From an uncultured Prevotella sp. (GTDB lineage Bacteria; Bacteroidota; Bacteroidia; Bacteroidales; Bacteroidaceae), in assembly GCA_900541575.1 (NCBI GenBank), contig UQKO01000055.1:1-17015 (forward strand): 17,015 nt of DNA. The letters run 5' to 3'. The position numbers were made by a program, and so were the translations under genes. The notes under the pieces are model-generated. The model was not told the origin of the DNA and did not search any database. It was given only the letters and a program-made list of their open reading frames with translations. How positions within the stretch are numbered: the first letter of the stretch is position 1; the number at the start of each line of letters is the position of its first letter. This document shows, piece after piece, positions 7,638-16,213 of this stretch.

Positions 7638-8981
7638 CTATTTAATCCAGCCTTTGTAGCGGAATTTACAATTTCGCCATTCTGGGCTGATGCGGATGTA
7701 AGTGGTGTTGATTTTGTTTTGAATCCACTTTTCTATGGCCTCTTCGCTACGCTTATCTACTACGACATCGCGTAAGGCCTGGAAATCTTCCGTCATGCTA
7801 GCACGATGTCCGTCAATGCGGTTCTTGAGCAATAGGATAGCGCAAACTTCCTGTCCTTTGTTATTGGTCATGCGGAATGCGCGCGACATTTCGCCAACTT
7901 GCAGCGTATCTACCACTTTGGCAATGTCCTGAGGCAAATCTTTCATCTCGAAGCGAGAACTTATGTTTCCTTGATTTACATTGGCCATTAGTCCGTGGTT
8001 GTTACGTGTGTCCTTGTCGTCAGACAAAGCTTGGGCTGCTGCATCGAAAGTAAACTTTTTCGCACGAATGTCATCGCCGATAGAATCAAGACGAGCTATG
8101 CAGCGCTTAATCTCAGAGTCTTCCACATGGGGCTTGAGCAAAATGTGGCGTACGTTTACCTTGTCGCCTTTTTTGTCGATAAGCTGAATGATGTGGTAGC
8201 CATATTCGCTTCGTACAATCTTCGAGACTTTCTTTGGGTCGTTGAGTGAGAACGCTACGTTGGCAAACTCAGGCACGAGTTGATTGCGTCCCATATAACC
8301 CAATTCGCCACCATTGCGGGCAGAACCATCTTCTGAGTAGAACTTTGCCAATGTTGAGAAATCGGCTTCACCGCTATTGACGCGATGGGCGTAATCTCGC
8401 AATTTGCTTTCGATACGTTCCACTTCTGCACGTGTTACTTCTGGAGTAGAGGTGATAATCTGCACTTCCACTTGCGTGGGGATAAAGGGCAGACTGTCTG
8501 TTGGCACATTCTTGAAATATTCGCGTACTTCGGCAGGAGTTGCTTTGATTCCTTTTGTGATACTTTTTTTAACCTCTTCGGCCATCATCTGTTCGCGATA
8601 TTGCTTCTTTAGGTTGTCGCGCATACGCGATACACTGAGACCATACATTTGCTCCAATGCTTCACGCGATCCGTATGTCTGAATGAAATCACTGATGCGG
8701 CTGTCAACACCGCGGATGATGTCTGCTTCGCTCACAGAAACACTGTCTAATTCTGCTTGATGAACAAAGAGCTTGTTGATAGCTATCTGCTCGGGAATGG
8801 TACAATATGGGTTGTCGACAGGCTGTCCGTAAGCTTCGGCCGAAATTCGGGTCTCTTCTACATCTGAAAGTAAAATGGGCTCATCGCCTACCACCCAAAT
8901 GATTTGGTCTACAACGTTGGTTTGTGCGAATCCGAAGCAAGGCAGTAATGCCATGAACAATCCGCAGAATGCTTTCTTCAT
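7638..8981 (-). CDS. SurA-like periplasmic peptidyl-prolyl isomerase, two parvulin domains
   Basis: The 447-residue product has a signal peptide (MKKAFCGLFMALLPCFGFA, cleavage near residue 19-20). A SurA-type N-terminal chaperone region follows (about 23-160, starting VVDQIIWVVGDEPILLSDVEE). The first parvulin domain (about 170-270) carries YSEDGSARNGGELGYMGRNQLVPEF and SEYGYHIIQL. The second (about 274-386) begins VNVRHILLKPH and is more divergent. This order (N domain, two PPIase domains, short C-terminal helix) is that of SurA, which escorts unfolded outer-membrane proteins through the periplasm and catalyses prolyl isomerisation. It follows another isomerase gene after 127 bp and ends at a strong terminator, so the two may form a unit. 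SurA is the best functional match, but orthology was not tested. Confidence 0.92.
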   Translation of the reverse strand: MKKAFCGLFMALLPCFGFAQTNVVDQIIWVVGDEPILLSDVEETRISAEAYGQPVDNPYCTIPEQIAINKLFVHQAELDSVSVSEADIIRGVDSRISDFIQTYGSREALEQMYGLSVSRMRDNLKKQYREQMMAEEVKKSITKGIKATPAEVREYFKNVPTDSLPFIPTQVEVQIITSTPEVTRAEVERIESKLRDYAHRVNSGEADFSTLAKFYSEDGSARNGGELGYMGRNQLVPEFANVAFSLNDPKKVSKIVRSEYGYHIIQLIDKKGDKVNVRHILLKPHVEDSEIKRCIARLDSIGDDIRAKKFTFDAAAQALSDDKDTRNNHGLMANVNQGNISSRFEMKDLPQDIAKVVDTLQVGEMSRAFRMTNNKGQEVCAILLLKNRIDGHRASMTEDFQALRDVVVDKRSEEAIEKWIQNKINTTYIRISPEWRNCKFRYKGWIK

Positions 8982-9108
8982 TTTTGAAACTTTTGGGCTA
9001 TTCCCATTGTGTAAGCTAGAGCTAGTAGTAGGGGAGATTGGGGAGAATTTAATCTTGGCCTAAATCTCTATTGCTTACCAGCTCGGGCTTACGGGGTAAT
9101 AGCACTTT
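8982..9108. other. Spacer between the two isomerase genes
   Basis: This 127-bp gap contains no CAAAnnTA match (the minus-strand -7 box) and no strong hairpin; a short GTAAGC/GCTTAC pair is the only symmetry. That fits read-through from the upstream isomerase gene. Confidence 0.4.
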
Positions 9109-10536
9109 TTATTTTACCGTCTTCAATACGTCTTCGTCGACAGAGAAACTAAACTTCTTGCGCAGTTGTTCCACCCAATCTTTCTCCATTTGCTCCTTGT
9201 AGTCGTTGACTACTTGGGCTTTTACATCGAGATAGCTCTTGGGTTGTTTCATTACTTTGCCACTTATGCCGCCATAAGTGAAGCCTTTCGGCAGTCTCAC
9301 TTTGCGCGATTTGTCCTTAAATGCATAAGCATCAACATTGGCATTCTCGCCTTTTGCACATATATATGGACCGCTCACGGTAACGCTCGCCGAATCTTTG
9401 TTAAACTGTTGTTTCAGTTCTTTGCGCCAATCGCCTTCGCCATACTTTTTCAGCATTTTGTCTACGGCCTTACGCTGCTTGGCATTTTTACAGTGGAACA
9501 CGAAGCCTTTGAAGTGGGGAGACTTCCAAGCATAGTCTTGCTTATGATTCTTAAACCATTGCTCAAGTCCCTTAGTGTCAGCTTCTGCCACATCCCATAC
9601 CTGACGTTTGCATACTTCGTAAAGGAGCAAGCCATCGTGGTATTCTTGGATTAAGTAGCGAAGTTCGGCATTGTTTTGAATATTCGCATTCATCACGCTA
9701 TCGAGCAATTCTTCGCGTGTAACTTTCCCATTCGAGGCGTCTACGATTTTCTTGATGCGATATTCGGCAGAGACTTCATCGATGTTCTGACGCTTGAGCA
9801 TGGCCATGATTTGAGGCTTCAGAGTTTCATACGTGTCGATGGGCTTACGATTAATCATCTTGATGATATGGTAGCCATACGGAGAGAGTACAGGTTTGGA
9901 AACCTCGCCATTCTTTAGTGAATAGGCCGCATCTTCAAATTCGGGAATAAACTGTCCAGGGCCAGCAGCGGGGAGTACGCCTCCCTTAGTAGCACTACCA
10001 GGGTCTTGAGAGTACTTCTTTGCTAATTCTCCAAAATCGGCTCCATTTTTCAAGGCTTGATAGATGGAGTCGGCTTTCTGTTGCGCTTGCTTGCGATCGT
10101 TGTCGCTAGCATTTTGCTTTAGAAGCAACAAGATGTGGGCTGTTTCTATCACGTCCTTGCCGTCCATCTGCTTCACCGTATTGTCATAGACCATGCGGGC
10201 TATAGAATCTGTATAGGCGGTGTCGACCATAAAAGGCGTAAGTTGCATGTCGCGGTAGGTGAGAAACTCTTTCTTAAAACTAGAGAGCGTGTCGAGTTTA
10301 GCAGCTTCGGCAGCAGCTACCTTTAGTTTGTAGTTGATAAACATAGGCACGTACTCCTCCACCGTTTTTTTCTCAACAGCACCTTCGATGCTTCCATTCT
10401 TGTGGAAAGAGTATTCAAATTCAGAGCGAGTAATAGGCTTCCCGTTGATGTGCATCAGAATAGGGTCTGTAGCCGACTGCGCCCCAGCTGTGAGGGCTAG
10501 GGCGAAAAGGAAAGTCGTGATAAGATTTCTTTTCAT
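9109..10536 (-). CDS. Periplasmic peptidyl-prolyl isomerase, single parvulin domain
   Basis: The 475-residue product begins with a signal peptide (MKRNLITTFLFALALTAGA, cleavage near residue 19). An N-terminal helical segment starts DPILMHINGKPITRSEFEYSF, the usual opening of SurA/PpiD-like chaperones. One parvulin domain (about 129-229) is clear, with ETAHILLLLK, YSQDPGSATKGG and SPYGYHIIKMI. The C-terminal half (about 240-475) is lysine-rich and shows no second isomerase motif by eye, unlike the neighbouring gene. The likely role is a periplasmic chaperone and isomerase for outer-membrane proteins. The gene lies between guaB and the two-domain isomerase. No consensus promoter is obvious immediately upstream, so it could be read from guaB or from a weak promoter in the 222-bp gap. 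Confidence 0.9.
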   Translation of the reverse strand: MKRNLITTFLFALALTAGAQSATDPILMHINGKPITRSEFEYSFHKNGSIEGAVEKKTVEEYVPMFINYKLKVAAAEAAKLDTLSSFKKEFLTYRDMQLTPFMVDTAYTDSIARMVYDNTVKQMDGKDVIETAHILLLLKQNASDNDRKQAQQKADSIYQALKNGADFGELAKKYSQDPGSATKGGVLPAAGPGQFIPEFEDAAYSLKNGEVSKPVLSPYGYHIIKMINRKPIDTYETLKPQIMAMLKRQNIDEVSAEYRIKKIVDASNGKVTREELLDSVMNANIQNNAELRYLIQEYHDGLLLYEVCKRQVWDVAEADTKGLEQWFKNHKQDYAWKSPHFKGFVFHCKNAKQRKAVDKMLKKYGEGDWRKELKQQFNKDSASVTVSGPYICAKGENANVDAYAFKDKSRKVRLPKGFTYGGISGKVMKQPKSYLDVKAQVVNDYKEQMEKDWVEQLRKKFSFSVDEDVLKTVK

Positions 10537-10618
10537 AGAAATAGGGGATTATAATCCAAAGCTCTATGCAGTGATATTATATGTGCTTCGAGCAGGGAAA
10601 TGCGTGTATGGAAAACTT

Positions 10619-10731
10619 CAATGTGCGAACATTCAGATATGTCCACGTATACAATAGTCTGTGCACCCGATGATGTTAGCGGGCGCAAACACACATTGGG
10701 TAAGAGGGCATATTTGCATGTTCGCACATTG
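10619..10731. repeat. 26-base inverted repeat around an inner hairpin, between guaB and the isomerase gene
   Basis: CAATGTGCGAACAT (10619-10632) has a perfect complement at 10718-10731. Pairing continues inward to 10644/10706, for 26 positions with two wobbles and one mismatch. Inside lies TGCACCCG (10662-10669) with CGGGCGCA (10680-10687), one position non-canonical. The outer wobbles favour plus-strand RNA and the inner one minus-strand RNA, so the strand is undecided. It starts 28 bases after the guaB stop, so it may be a guaB terminator or processing structure, or a DNA-level site. Confidence 0.75.
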
Positions 10732-10758
10732 GAATCTGCTTCAGTATGTTAGAGGGTA

Positions 10759-12243
10759 TTATTCTCCTGGACGGCTATAATTGGGAGCCTCGCTTGTGAT
10801 GGTAATGTCATGGGGATGACTTTCCAACACACCTGCACCGGTAATACGGGTGAACTTGGCGTCGTGGAGCTTTTCGATGGTTGCCGCACCGCAATAGCCC
10901 ATACCAGAACGCAGACCACCTACCATTTGGTAGATTACCTCCTGTACGGAGCCTTTGTAAGGTACACGACCAGCAATACCCTCGGGCACGAGTTTCTTCA
11001 CTTCTTTCACACCACCTTGGAAGTAGCGGTCTTTAGAACCATTTTCCATGGCTTCGAGTGAACCCATACCACGATAGGTCTTAAATTTACGGCCATTGAA
11101 GATAACGGTTTCGCCAGGGCTTTCTTCCGTGCCGGCAACAAGAGAACCAATCATTACGCTATAGCCACCTGCAGCAAGAGCCTTGACTACATCGCCAGAG
11201 TAGCGCAAGCCACCATCGGCAATCAAAGGTACGCCAGTGCCTTTTAAAGCGCAAGCCACATCATAAACGGCTGAAAGTTGAGGTACACCGACACCTGCTA
11301 CCACGCGAGTGGTACAGATAGAACCCGGACCAATGCCCACCTTAATGGCATCAGCACCTGCATCGACCAACATACGAGCTGCATCACCAGTAGCAACATT
11401 GCCTACGACAATATCTACGCCGGTAAAGTTTGCCTTAGCTTCTTTTAGCTTGTCAATCACAAATTTAGAGTGGCCGTGAGCGGTGTCAATTACAATTGCA
11501 TCGGCACCTGCCTGAATCAAGGCTTCCATGCGCTGGAACGTATCGTTCGTCACACCTACGCCAGCTGCTACACGCAGACGGCCTTTGGCATCCTTGCAAG
11601 CCATAGGCTTGTCCTTTGCCTTGGTAATGTCTTTGTATGTAATCAAGCCCACAAGACGACCATCTTTGTCGATCACAGGCAACTTCTCGATTTTATTCTC
11701 CTGCAGAATCTGTGAGGCTGCACTCAAGTCGGTCTGTTGATTGGTGGTGACGAGGTTCTCCTTTGTCATTACTTCGTCAATGCGCTTGTCGAGTTGGCGC
11801 TCAAAACGAAGGTCGCGATTGGTAACGATTCCGACTAAATGCATATCATCGTCGACGACAGGAATTCCACCAATGTGATATTCGCTCATTAAGTCGAGAG
11901 CATCCTTTACCGTTTTATAACGCTTAATGGTAACGGGGTCGTAAATCATACCATTTTCAGCACGCTTTACGATTGCTACCTGGCGAGCTTGATCCTCGAT
12001 GCTCATGTTCTTATGAATCACACCGATACCACCTTCGCGGGCAATGGCAATGGCCATCGTTGCTTCGGTCACAGTGTCCATAGCTGCGGTGACGAAAGGA
12101 ATCTGCAAGTCAATGTTGCGAGAAAACTTCGTAGCAAGCGACACCGTACGCGGAAGCACGTCAGAATAAGCGGGAACTAAAAGGACGTCGTCAAACGTGA
12201 GACCGTCCATCACGATTTTGTCTGCAATAAAATCAGAAGTCAT
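10759..12243 (-). CDS. guaB: IMP dehydrogenase
   Basis: The 494-residue enzyme oxidises IMP to XMP with NAD+, the committed step of GTP synthesis in the cytoplasm. It opens with DGLTFDDVLLVPAYSDVLPR, the standard family N-terminus. Two CBS domains interrupt the barrel (about 95-210, including GGIPVVDDDMHLVGIVTNRD and KLPVIDKDGRLVGLIT). The active-site loop GIGPGSICTTR carries the catalytic Cys310. DGG at the phosphate site, GTEESPGE, YRGMGSLEAM and the flap around RYFQGG are all present. Length is normal (about 490). The start at 12243 sits about 20 bases below the predicted transcription start, so the leader is short. No other purine gene is visible in the window. Confidence 0.98.
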   Translation of the reverse strand: MTSDFIADKIVMDGLTFDDVLLVPAYSDVLPRTVSLATKFSRNIDLQIPFVTAAMDTVTEATMAIAIAREGGIGVIHKNMSIEDQARQVAIVKRAENGMIYDPVTIKRYKTVKDALDLMSEYHIGGIPVVDDDMHLVGIVTNRDLRFERQLDKRIDEVMTKENLVTTNQQTDLSAASQILQENKIEKLPVIDKDGRLVGLITYKDITKAKDKPMACKDAKGRLRVAAGVGVTNDTFQRMEALIQAGADAIVIDTAHGHSKFVIDKLKEAKANFTGVDIVVGNVATGDAARMLVDAGADAIKVGIGPGSICTTRVVAGVGVPQLSAVYDVACALKGTGVPLIADGGLRYSGDVVKALAAGGYSVMIGSLVAGTEESPGETVIFNGRKFKTYRGMGSLEAMENGSKDRYFQGGVKEVKKLVPEGIAGRVPYKGSVQEVIYQMVGGLRSGMGYCGAATIEKLHDAKFTRITGAGVLESHPHDITITSEAPNYSRPGE

Positions 12244-12269
12244 AACTAAGTCGGGATTTTAATTGCACG

Positions 12270-12301
12270 CAAAATTACGAATTTCTTTCATACGGCGCAA
12301 G
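12270..12301 (-). promoter_or_regulatory. Promoter of guaB
   Basis: On the minus strand CTTG (plus 12298-12301), a 20-bp spacer, then TAATTTTG (plus 12270-12277) fit the Bacteroidetes -33/-7 pattern. The inferred start is about 20 bases upstream of the guaB ATG. Confidence 0.75.
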
Positions 12302-12469
12302 GTCATGGTGATTTTTTTGAGAAAAAACTGCACGTGGCTGAATCGTAAACAAGTAGACTTGTTAACGGGTAAACAGGAAAGTTTGTCAATCTTATACGTT
12401 CTTTACCTTATGTCCTCTCACAAAGTAAGTAGGAAAGGATACACTTACTTGTTAGCTCGTTAACCAACT
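12302..12469. other. Gene-free stretch upstream of the guaB promoter with short repeats
   Basis: No supported gene is seen; a 66-codon plus-strand ORF across this stretch looks spurious. It holds CAAAGTAAGT with ACTTACTTG as a short inverted repeat and two related runs beginning ACTTGTTA (about 12357 and 12445). GTTAACG and CGTTAAC form a further inverted pair. I cannot assign a function. Confidence 0.4.
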
Positions 12470-12535
12470 AAAGAAATAAGAAACCGCAAGTTTATAGACC
12501 ATTATGTCCATAAACTTGCGATTCCTATTTCCTTT
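12470..12535 (-). terminator. 30-bp hairpin, probable terminator of the LRR protein gene
   Basis: Arms at 12470-12499 and 12506-12535 enclose the 6-base loop CATTAT. The core CGCAAGTTTAT/ATAAACTTGCG is perfect. Outside it the odd positions become G-U wobbles in minus-strand RNA (ATGGAC with GTCTAT, AATCGC with GCGGTT) but A-C mismatches in plus. The 3' arm on the minus strand is T-rich (TTTCTTATTTCTTT). It lies about 160 bases after the LRR gene stop and upstream of the guaB promoter. Confidence 0.7.
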
Positions 12536-12693
12536 GAATATAAGAGATTTGGCTTTGATGATGTCTGCTTAAGCTAGAACAAGATCTCCGAAAATAGTTC
12601 GACGAATAGTTCAGAAGAATTATCGTTGTTCAATCTTTTGCTAATCTTGAAAGTAAGACATGCATGAAGTCATTATGCTCTTAGGATCACGCT

Positions 12694-15396
12694 TTATTTG
12701 ATGATAATGCGGATAGTTTTGCATTGCTTGTTATCTGCTACTCTAAGCAAGTATATACCAGATGAGAGTTGAGATGTATTGATATCCTGTGAGAAAGCAT
12801 TTGCTTCAATCTCTCCGTTACAAATCATGGCGCCATTCAAGTTGTACAACAGGTAGCGTCCTCTGCCTTGCATACCTTCAACATTGAGTGTCACATGGCT
12901 TCTCGACTGATCGACGATTTTTACGTCAAGACCTTGGGATGATTTGAAGACTTTGTTTATACCCGTGATGTTGGTCGTTGTAAAGGTTTCGGTATTGCCG
13001 TACGTGGTTTCTTTGGCTGTTTTTACATAGGCCCTAACGGCATACGTCTGACCACTGTTGAGATCGCTTAGAGTAGCGGTCATCCATTGCCCATCTGCCT
13101 TCACGGTCTGTTTGTTGGCCATAGCCATTAGCTGCCGCATGGAAGGTACATTCTCGCTGTCAACTGGCCAATATTCAAAGCCTTGTTCTTCTATTGCATC
13201 AGAGCCAGCTACAGCACAACCTCGTACTACAGCTCTGTTGTCTTCAATACTGCTAACACTATAAGTTCTCACCGTGGGATCGAAGTAGACATAAGCATCG
13301 GCTGTGCCAAAGGCAGACCAATCACCAAAGTACTCTTTACCATTGATGTCCACATAGTAAGGGCGGAACTTATAATAAGTATTTGTGTTCAGATTCTTCA
13401 ATGCTCCCATCATAACGCCATCAATAATCGGGCAATTGGCACGACTGCTTGGCACAAGGTCGGGTGCATCGTAGCGACGCCACTCAAAACCAGCCCGAGT
13501 GTCCATTTCGTCTAAGTTCGTCGTTGCACTAATTATAGCCGTGGTGTTTGATACGGATTTAGCTTCTTTTGTAGTTGTTAGTTCAAGAGCAGGAGTGGTA
13601 ATTTGTAAAGAGGTATTTTCGTAATAGTTCTCTCCTGTATATACCCTGTACTCCATATTATAGGTTGTATTAGGTGCTAATATGTCAGAGATGTAATTAT
13701 CACCACTTTTGAACTGCCCGTTGATTCCAATTTCGGTTTTATAGATTGTAGCATCACGATCAAATTTGCCTTCTGCTTTGATAGTAGTAGGAGTTGATGA
13801 AACATTAATAAGTTTAGGGAATACTGGACATGTTTCAATTTTAGTTGGATAAGAGAATTTTCCTTCTTCTTCCCATTCGATTGTCAGATGCAGATTGTAG
13901 TAACTCTTTGACAAAAAGCCCTTAATCTTAAAACGAGCTCCTATCCATGATTCTCCTAATGATTCTATTTCATACCCTTCATCACAGTTCACCTTTGAAA
14001 GATGAGCCGTTTTGTCGTCTTTTATGAAAAAAAGAGCGTAAGTTGGATAGCTATAATCATTATAGGTGATAGATGGCATTTCTGTTACAACGGAGTAGTC
14101 CTTAAGTAAATAGATACCTATATCATTTATTTTAATCTTTAAGTTTACTCTATTCTTTTTATTATCATAACAAAAAAACTTGTCTAATGTATTTTGATTT
14201 ACAATATTATAGTCTAATCCCGTTATGAGTAAACTATTTTCTCCCATGGGAGAAGTGCTCGTTTCAATCTTATTTCCTGATCCTTGATTAGAAATAAGAT
14301 TTTCAATTTTAATGTTCTCGTTTTGATTGCTAATAACAAAATCAGCGCCTTTTATGTATGCACACTGCCCCCATAATGGGTTTATGTTTTCTTTCCAATT
14401 TATATAATCTTGATATTTGTCGCGATAATACACTCCTTTATTATCATAAGGTAGAACATATTCAACTGCTCCAAAAGGATGCATTTTAGCATTCGAAAAA
14501 TTGTATATAATTTTACCTATTCCTGCTTCTCCATCTCCATATATACAGCCTATTCTTGTGACTGATGATGGAATTAAAATATTTTTTAGGGAATCAACAT
14601 TGATAAATGCGTTGTCTGCGATAGATGTAATGTGGTAAACATGCATTTTGTAAATAATGCTGTCGGGAATAATAATCGTATTTTTTGTTTGAGGTTTGAA
14701 GTCTGCAATATTAGCAAGTCCATCTCTGTATAAGTCGAAAATAAAACCATCGTAATATAGAGGGAAAGAATCCCCATTATACCATGGTGCTGCAGCAATC
14801 TCTTTGAATAAAGAGAAAGTAGAATTCTCCTTATATAATTGTTCCACCCCTTCAGGAACATACAATGTTGTGTTAGAATATAGATTTGACGAAGCAAACG
14901 TATACTCTGCAGAAGGTGGAAATATATTGTATAGGACTAAACTGTCAAGACTGTTACAACCAGAGAATAGTGTCTTACCCAATTTGATTTTTTTATTGTT
15001 CTCAATAGTGACCGCTTTGAGATTAACACAACCAGAGAAAGCTTCGTTTCCAATGGAATCAATATTTGAACCAATATGAATACGTTTAAGACGTGTGGCA
15101 TTTTTAAATGCTCCGTCTCCAATGCTTTTTATATATAATGTCCTATTATATAATGTGTTTTGCTGTTCGTTGTGAAACCGAACATCAATCGAATAAGGAA
15201 TATAAATATCAGTACATTGATTGTCAGTGTTAGATATATAGCACGAATTGTATTTACCAATTGTATATGTGATTCCTTTGTAAACAAAAGAATTTTGCGA
15301 AGACCAAACATCGGGCTTTGTATCATTCGCTTGTCCCCATAGTGTCTTTGGAATAAAAGTTCCTAATAGGACAAGTAGTGTATAAATAAATTTCAT
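12694..15396 (-). CDS. BspA-like leucine-rich-repeat surface protein with T9SS C-terminal sorting domain
   Basis: From the ATG at 15396 the product is about 900 residues and opens with a signal peptide (MKFIYTLLVLLGTF, cleavage near GQA). This start is preferred over one ten codons upstream because it begins the signal peptide and has GGGATATAAAG just before it. LRR_5/BspA-type repeats follow (IGDGAFKNATRLKRIHIGS, IGNEAFSGCVNLKAVTIE, FSGCNSLDSLVLY), with more around residue 260-285. The middle is beta-rich, with fibronectin-III-like stretches (about 530-830, for example LNTNTYYKFRPYYVD and LNSGQTYAVRAYVKT). The last 80 residues match a type IX secretion sorting domain, ending LSSGIYLLRVADNKQ. 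It is thus probably exported through T9SS and attached to the cell surface, with adhesion as the likely role. The N-terminal half is visibly more AT-rich than the neighbouring genes. Confidence 0.88.
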   Translation of the reverse strand: MKFIYTLLVLLGTFIPKTLWGQANDTKPDVWSSQNSFVYKGITYTIGKYNSCYISNTDNQCTDIYIPYSIDVRFHNEQQNTLYNRTLYIKSIGDGAFKNATRLKRIHIGSNIDSIGNEAFSGCVNLKAVTIENNKKIKLGKTLFSGCNSLDSLVLYNIFPPSAEYTFASSNLYSNTTLYVPEGVEQLYKENSTFSLFKEIAAAPWYNGDSFPLYYDGFIFDLYRDGLANIADFKPQTKNTIIIPDSIIYKMHVYHITSIADNAFINVDSLKNILIPSSVTRIGCIYGDGEAGIGKIIYNFSNAKMHPFGAVEYVLPYDNKGVYYRDKYQDYINWKENINPLWGQCAYIKGADFVISNQNENIKIENLISNQGSGNKIETSTSPMGENSLLITGLDYNIVNQNTLDKFFCYDNKKNRVNLKIKINDIGIYLLKDYSVVTEMPSITYNDYSYPTYALFFIKDDKTAHLSKVNCDEGYEIESLGESWIGARFKIKGFLSKSYYNLHLTIEWEEEGKFSYPTKIETCPVFPKLINVSSTPTTIKAEGKFDRDATIYKTEIGINGQFKSGDNYISDILAPNTTYNMEYRVYTGENYYENTSLQITTPALELTTTKEAKSVSNTTAIISATTNLDEMDTRAGFEWRRYDAPDLVPSSRANCPIIDGVMMGALKNLNTNTYYKFRPYYVDINGKEYFGDWSAFGTADAYVYFDPTVRTYSVSSIEDNRAVVRGCAVAGSDAIEEQGFEYWPVDSENVPSMRQLMAMANKQTVKADGQWMTATLSDLNSGQTYAVRAYVKTAKETTYGNTETFTTTNITGINKVFKSSQGLDVKIVDQSRSHVTLNVEGMQGRGRYLLYNLNGAMICNGEIEANAFSQDINTSQLSSGIYLLRVADNKQCKTIRIIIK

Positions 15397-15438
15397 CTTT
15401 ATATCCCTAATTCGTGTCGGGCGCAACTTTTGATAATA

Positions 15439-15471
15439 TTGTATGTTCTACTCTGTGAGGTAGAGATACAA
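15439..15471. other. Hairpin upstream of the LRR protein gene
   Basis: TTGTAT then TCTAC (15439-15451) pair with GTAGA then ATACAA (15460-15471), 11 bp in all with a small 2-by-1 internal loop and an 8-base loop. No T-run follows on either strand. It lies 43 bases above the LRR start codon and could sit in its leader. Confidence 0.55.
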
Positions 15472-15495
15472 TAAAGGCGTGTAACCATTCGACTA

Positions 15496-15637
15496 CTTGT
15501 CTTTATCTTAGGTTACCGCCAAGTGACCTGCACACATGACAAGCACCGAACAGTCCACGCCTTATGAGCGTGAACCTCCAGTCTGCTTGTTCTCATGTGT
15601 TTGAAATATTGGCGGTATTCAAGATAAAGAGAACAAG
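15496..15637. ncRNA. Candidate structured RNA: long multi-stem hairpin
   Basis: Six nested stems stack into one rod: CTTGT/ACAAG, CTTTATCTT/AAGATAAAG, ACCGCCAA/TTGGCGGT, ACACATGA/TCATGTGT, CAAGCA/TGCTTG and CACGC/GCGTG, closing on the 7-base loop CTTATGA (15561-15567). That is 41 Watson-Crick pairs separated by small internal loops, over 142 bases. A rod with internal bubbles is the general shape of 6S RNA. I cannot confirm that identity, and no conserved 6S sequence was recognised. G-U options in the loop 15510-15514/15617-15620 slightly favour the plus strand. It could instead be the 5' leader of the minus-strand LRR gene. Confidence 0.5.
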
Positions 15638-15727
15638 AGCTAAAAGCTCAGTATCTATATAGTATGGAACGGAAACACTTTGTTGGAAATTCTTGAGGTT
15701 CTTCCTCTGTAATAAAATCTCGTCGGT

Positions 15728-15758
15728 AAGGCAAATTACTCGCTGCGAGTCCTGCCTT
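15728..15758. other. Two-part hairpin
   Basis: AAGGCA (15728-15733) pairs with TGCCTT (15753-15758), and inside it ACTCG (15738-15742) pairs with CGAGT (15746-15750). No T-run follows closely on either strand. On the minus strand it overlaps the start of a 40-codon ORF (15648-15770), so it could be an RNA element or coincidence. Confidence 0.4.
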
Positions 15759-16213
15759 TAAGTGTTTCATCTGAATGTCTGTCTGTTTCTTGTAAAATAG
15801 AGTTTTAGGGGTTCTGTAATGTTTTTATCTCTTACGTAAAGCGTAGGTATGTAACCTAGGTTCAAATATGAAGTGGATTTGAATGTCCTACTATTAGACG
15901 AATCTCCTATTTTTGGCGCATTATTCATACACTTTCGGAGAAAGCATCCAGCGTTAGAGCATTGTAGATACACTCACGCTAAACGATGTTGCAAAAGTAA
16001 TATTTTTCAATGGAATGCCCGTAATAATATCTTGTTAAAAAATTCGTGCGAGTCTTGGGGCAGAGTCAAGTATCGTAGAGCATCGTTGCTTGTTAACCTA
16101 TCTACGAGTTTTTCCCTTCCCAACCAAGGAGTCCGTAAACCGAGATTGCTCGTACTTTTATTTGGATCGTTCCATTTCCGCTTGAGCATCATCCTGCTTG
16201 CAGAAGGCTGTTT

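Noticed and set aside
12263..12463. Plus-strand 66-codon ORF upstream of guaB
   Set aside because: It runs across the guaB promoter in antisense, has a basic, low-information sequence, and shows no ribosome binding site.
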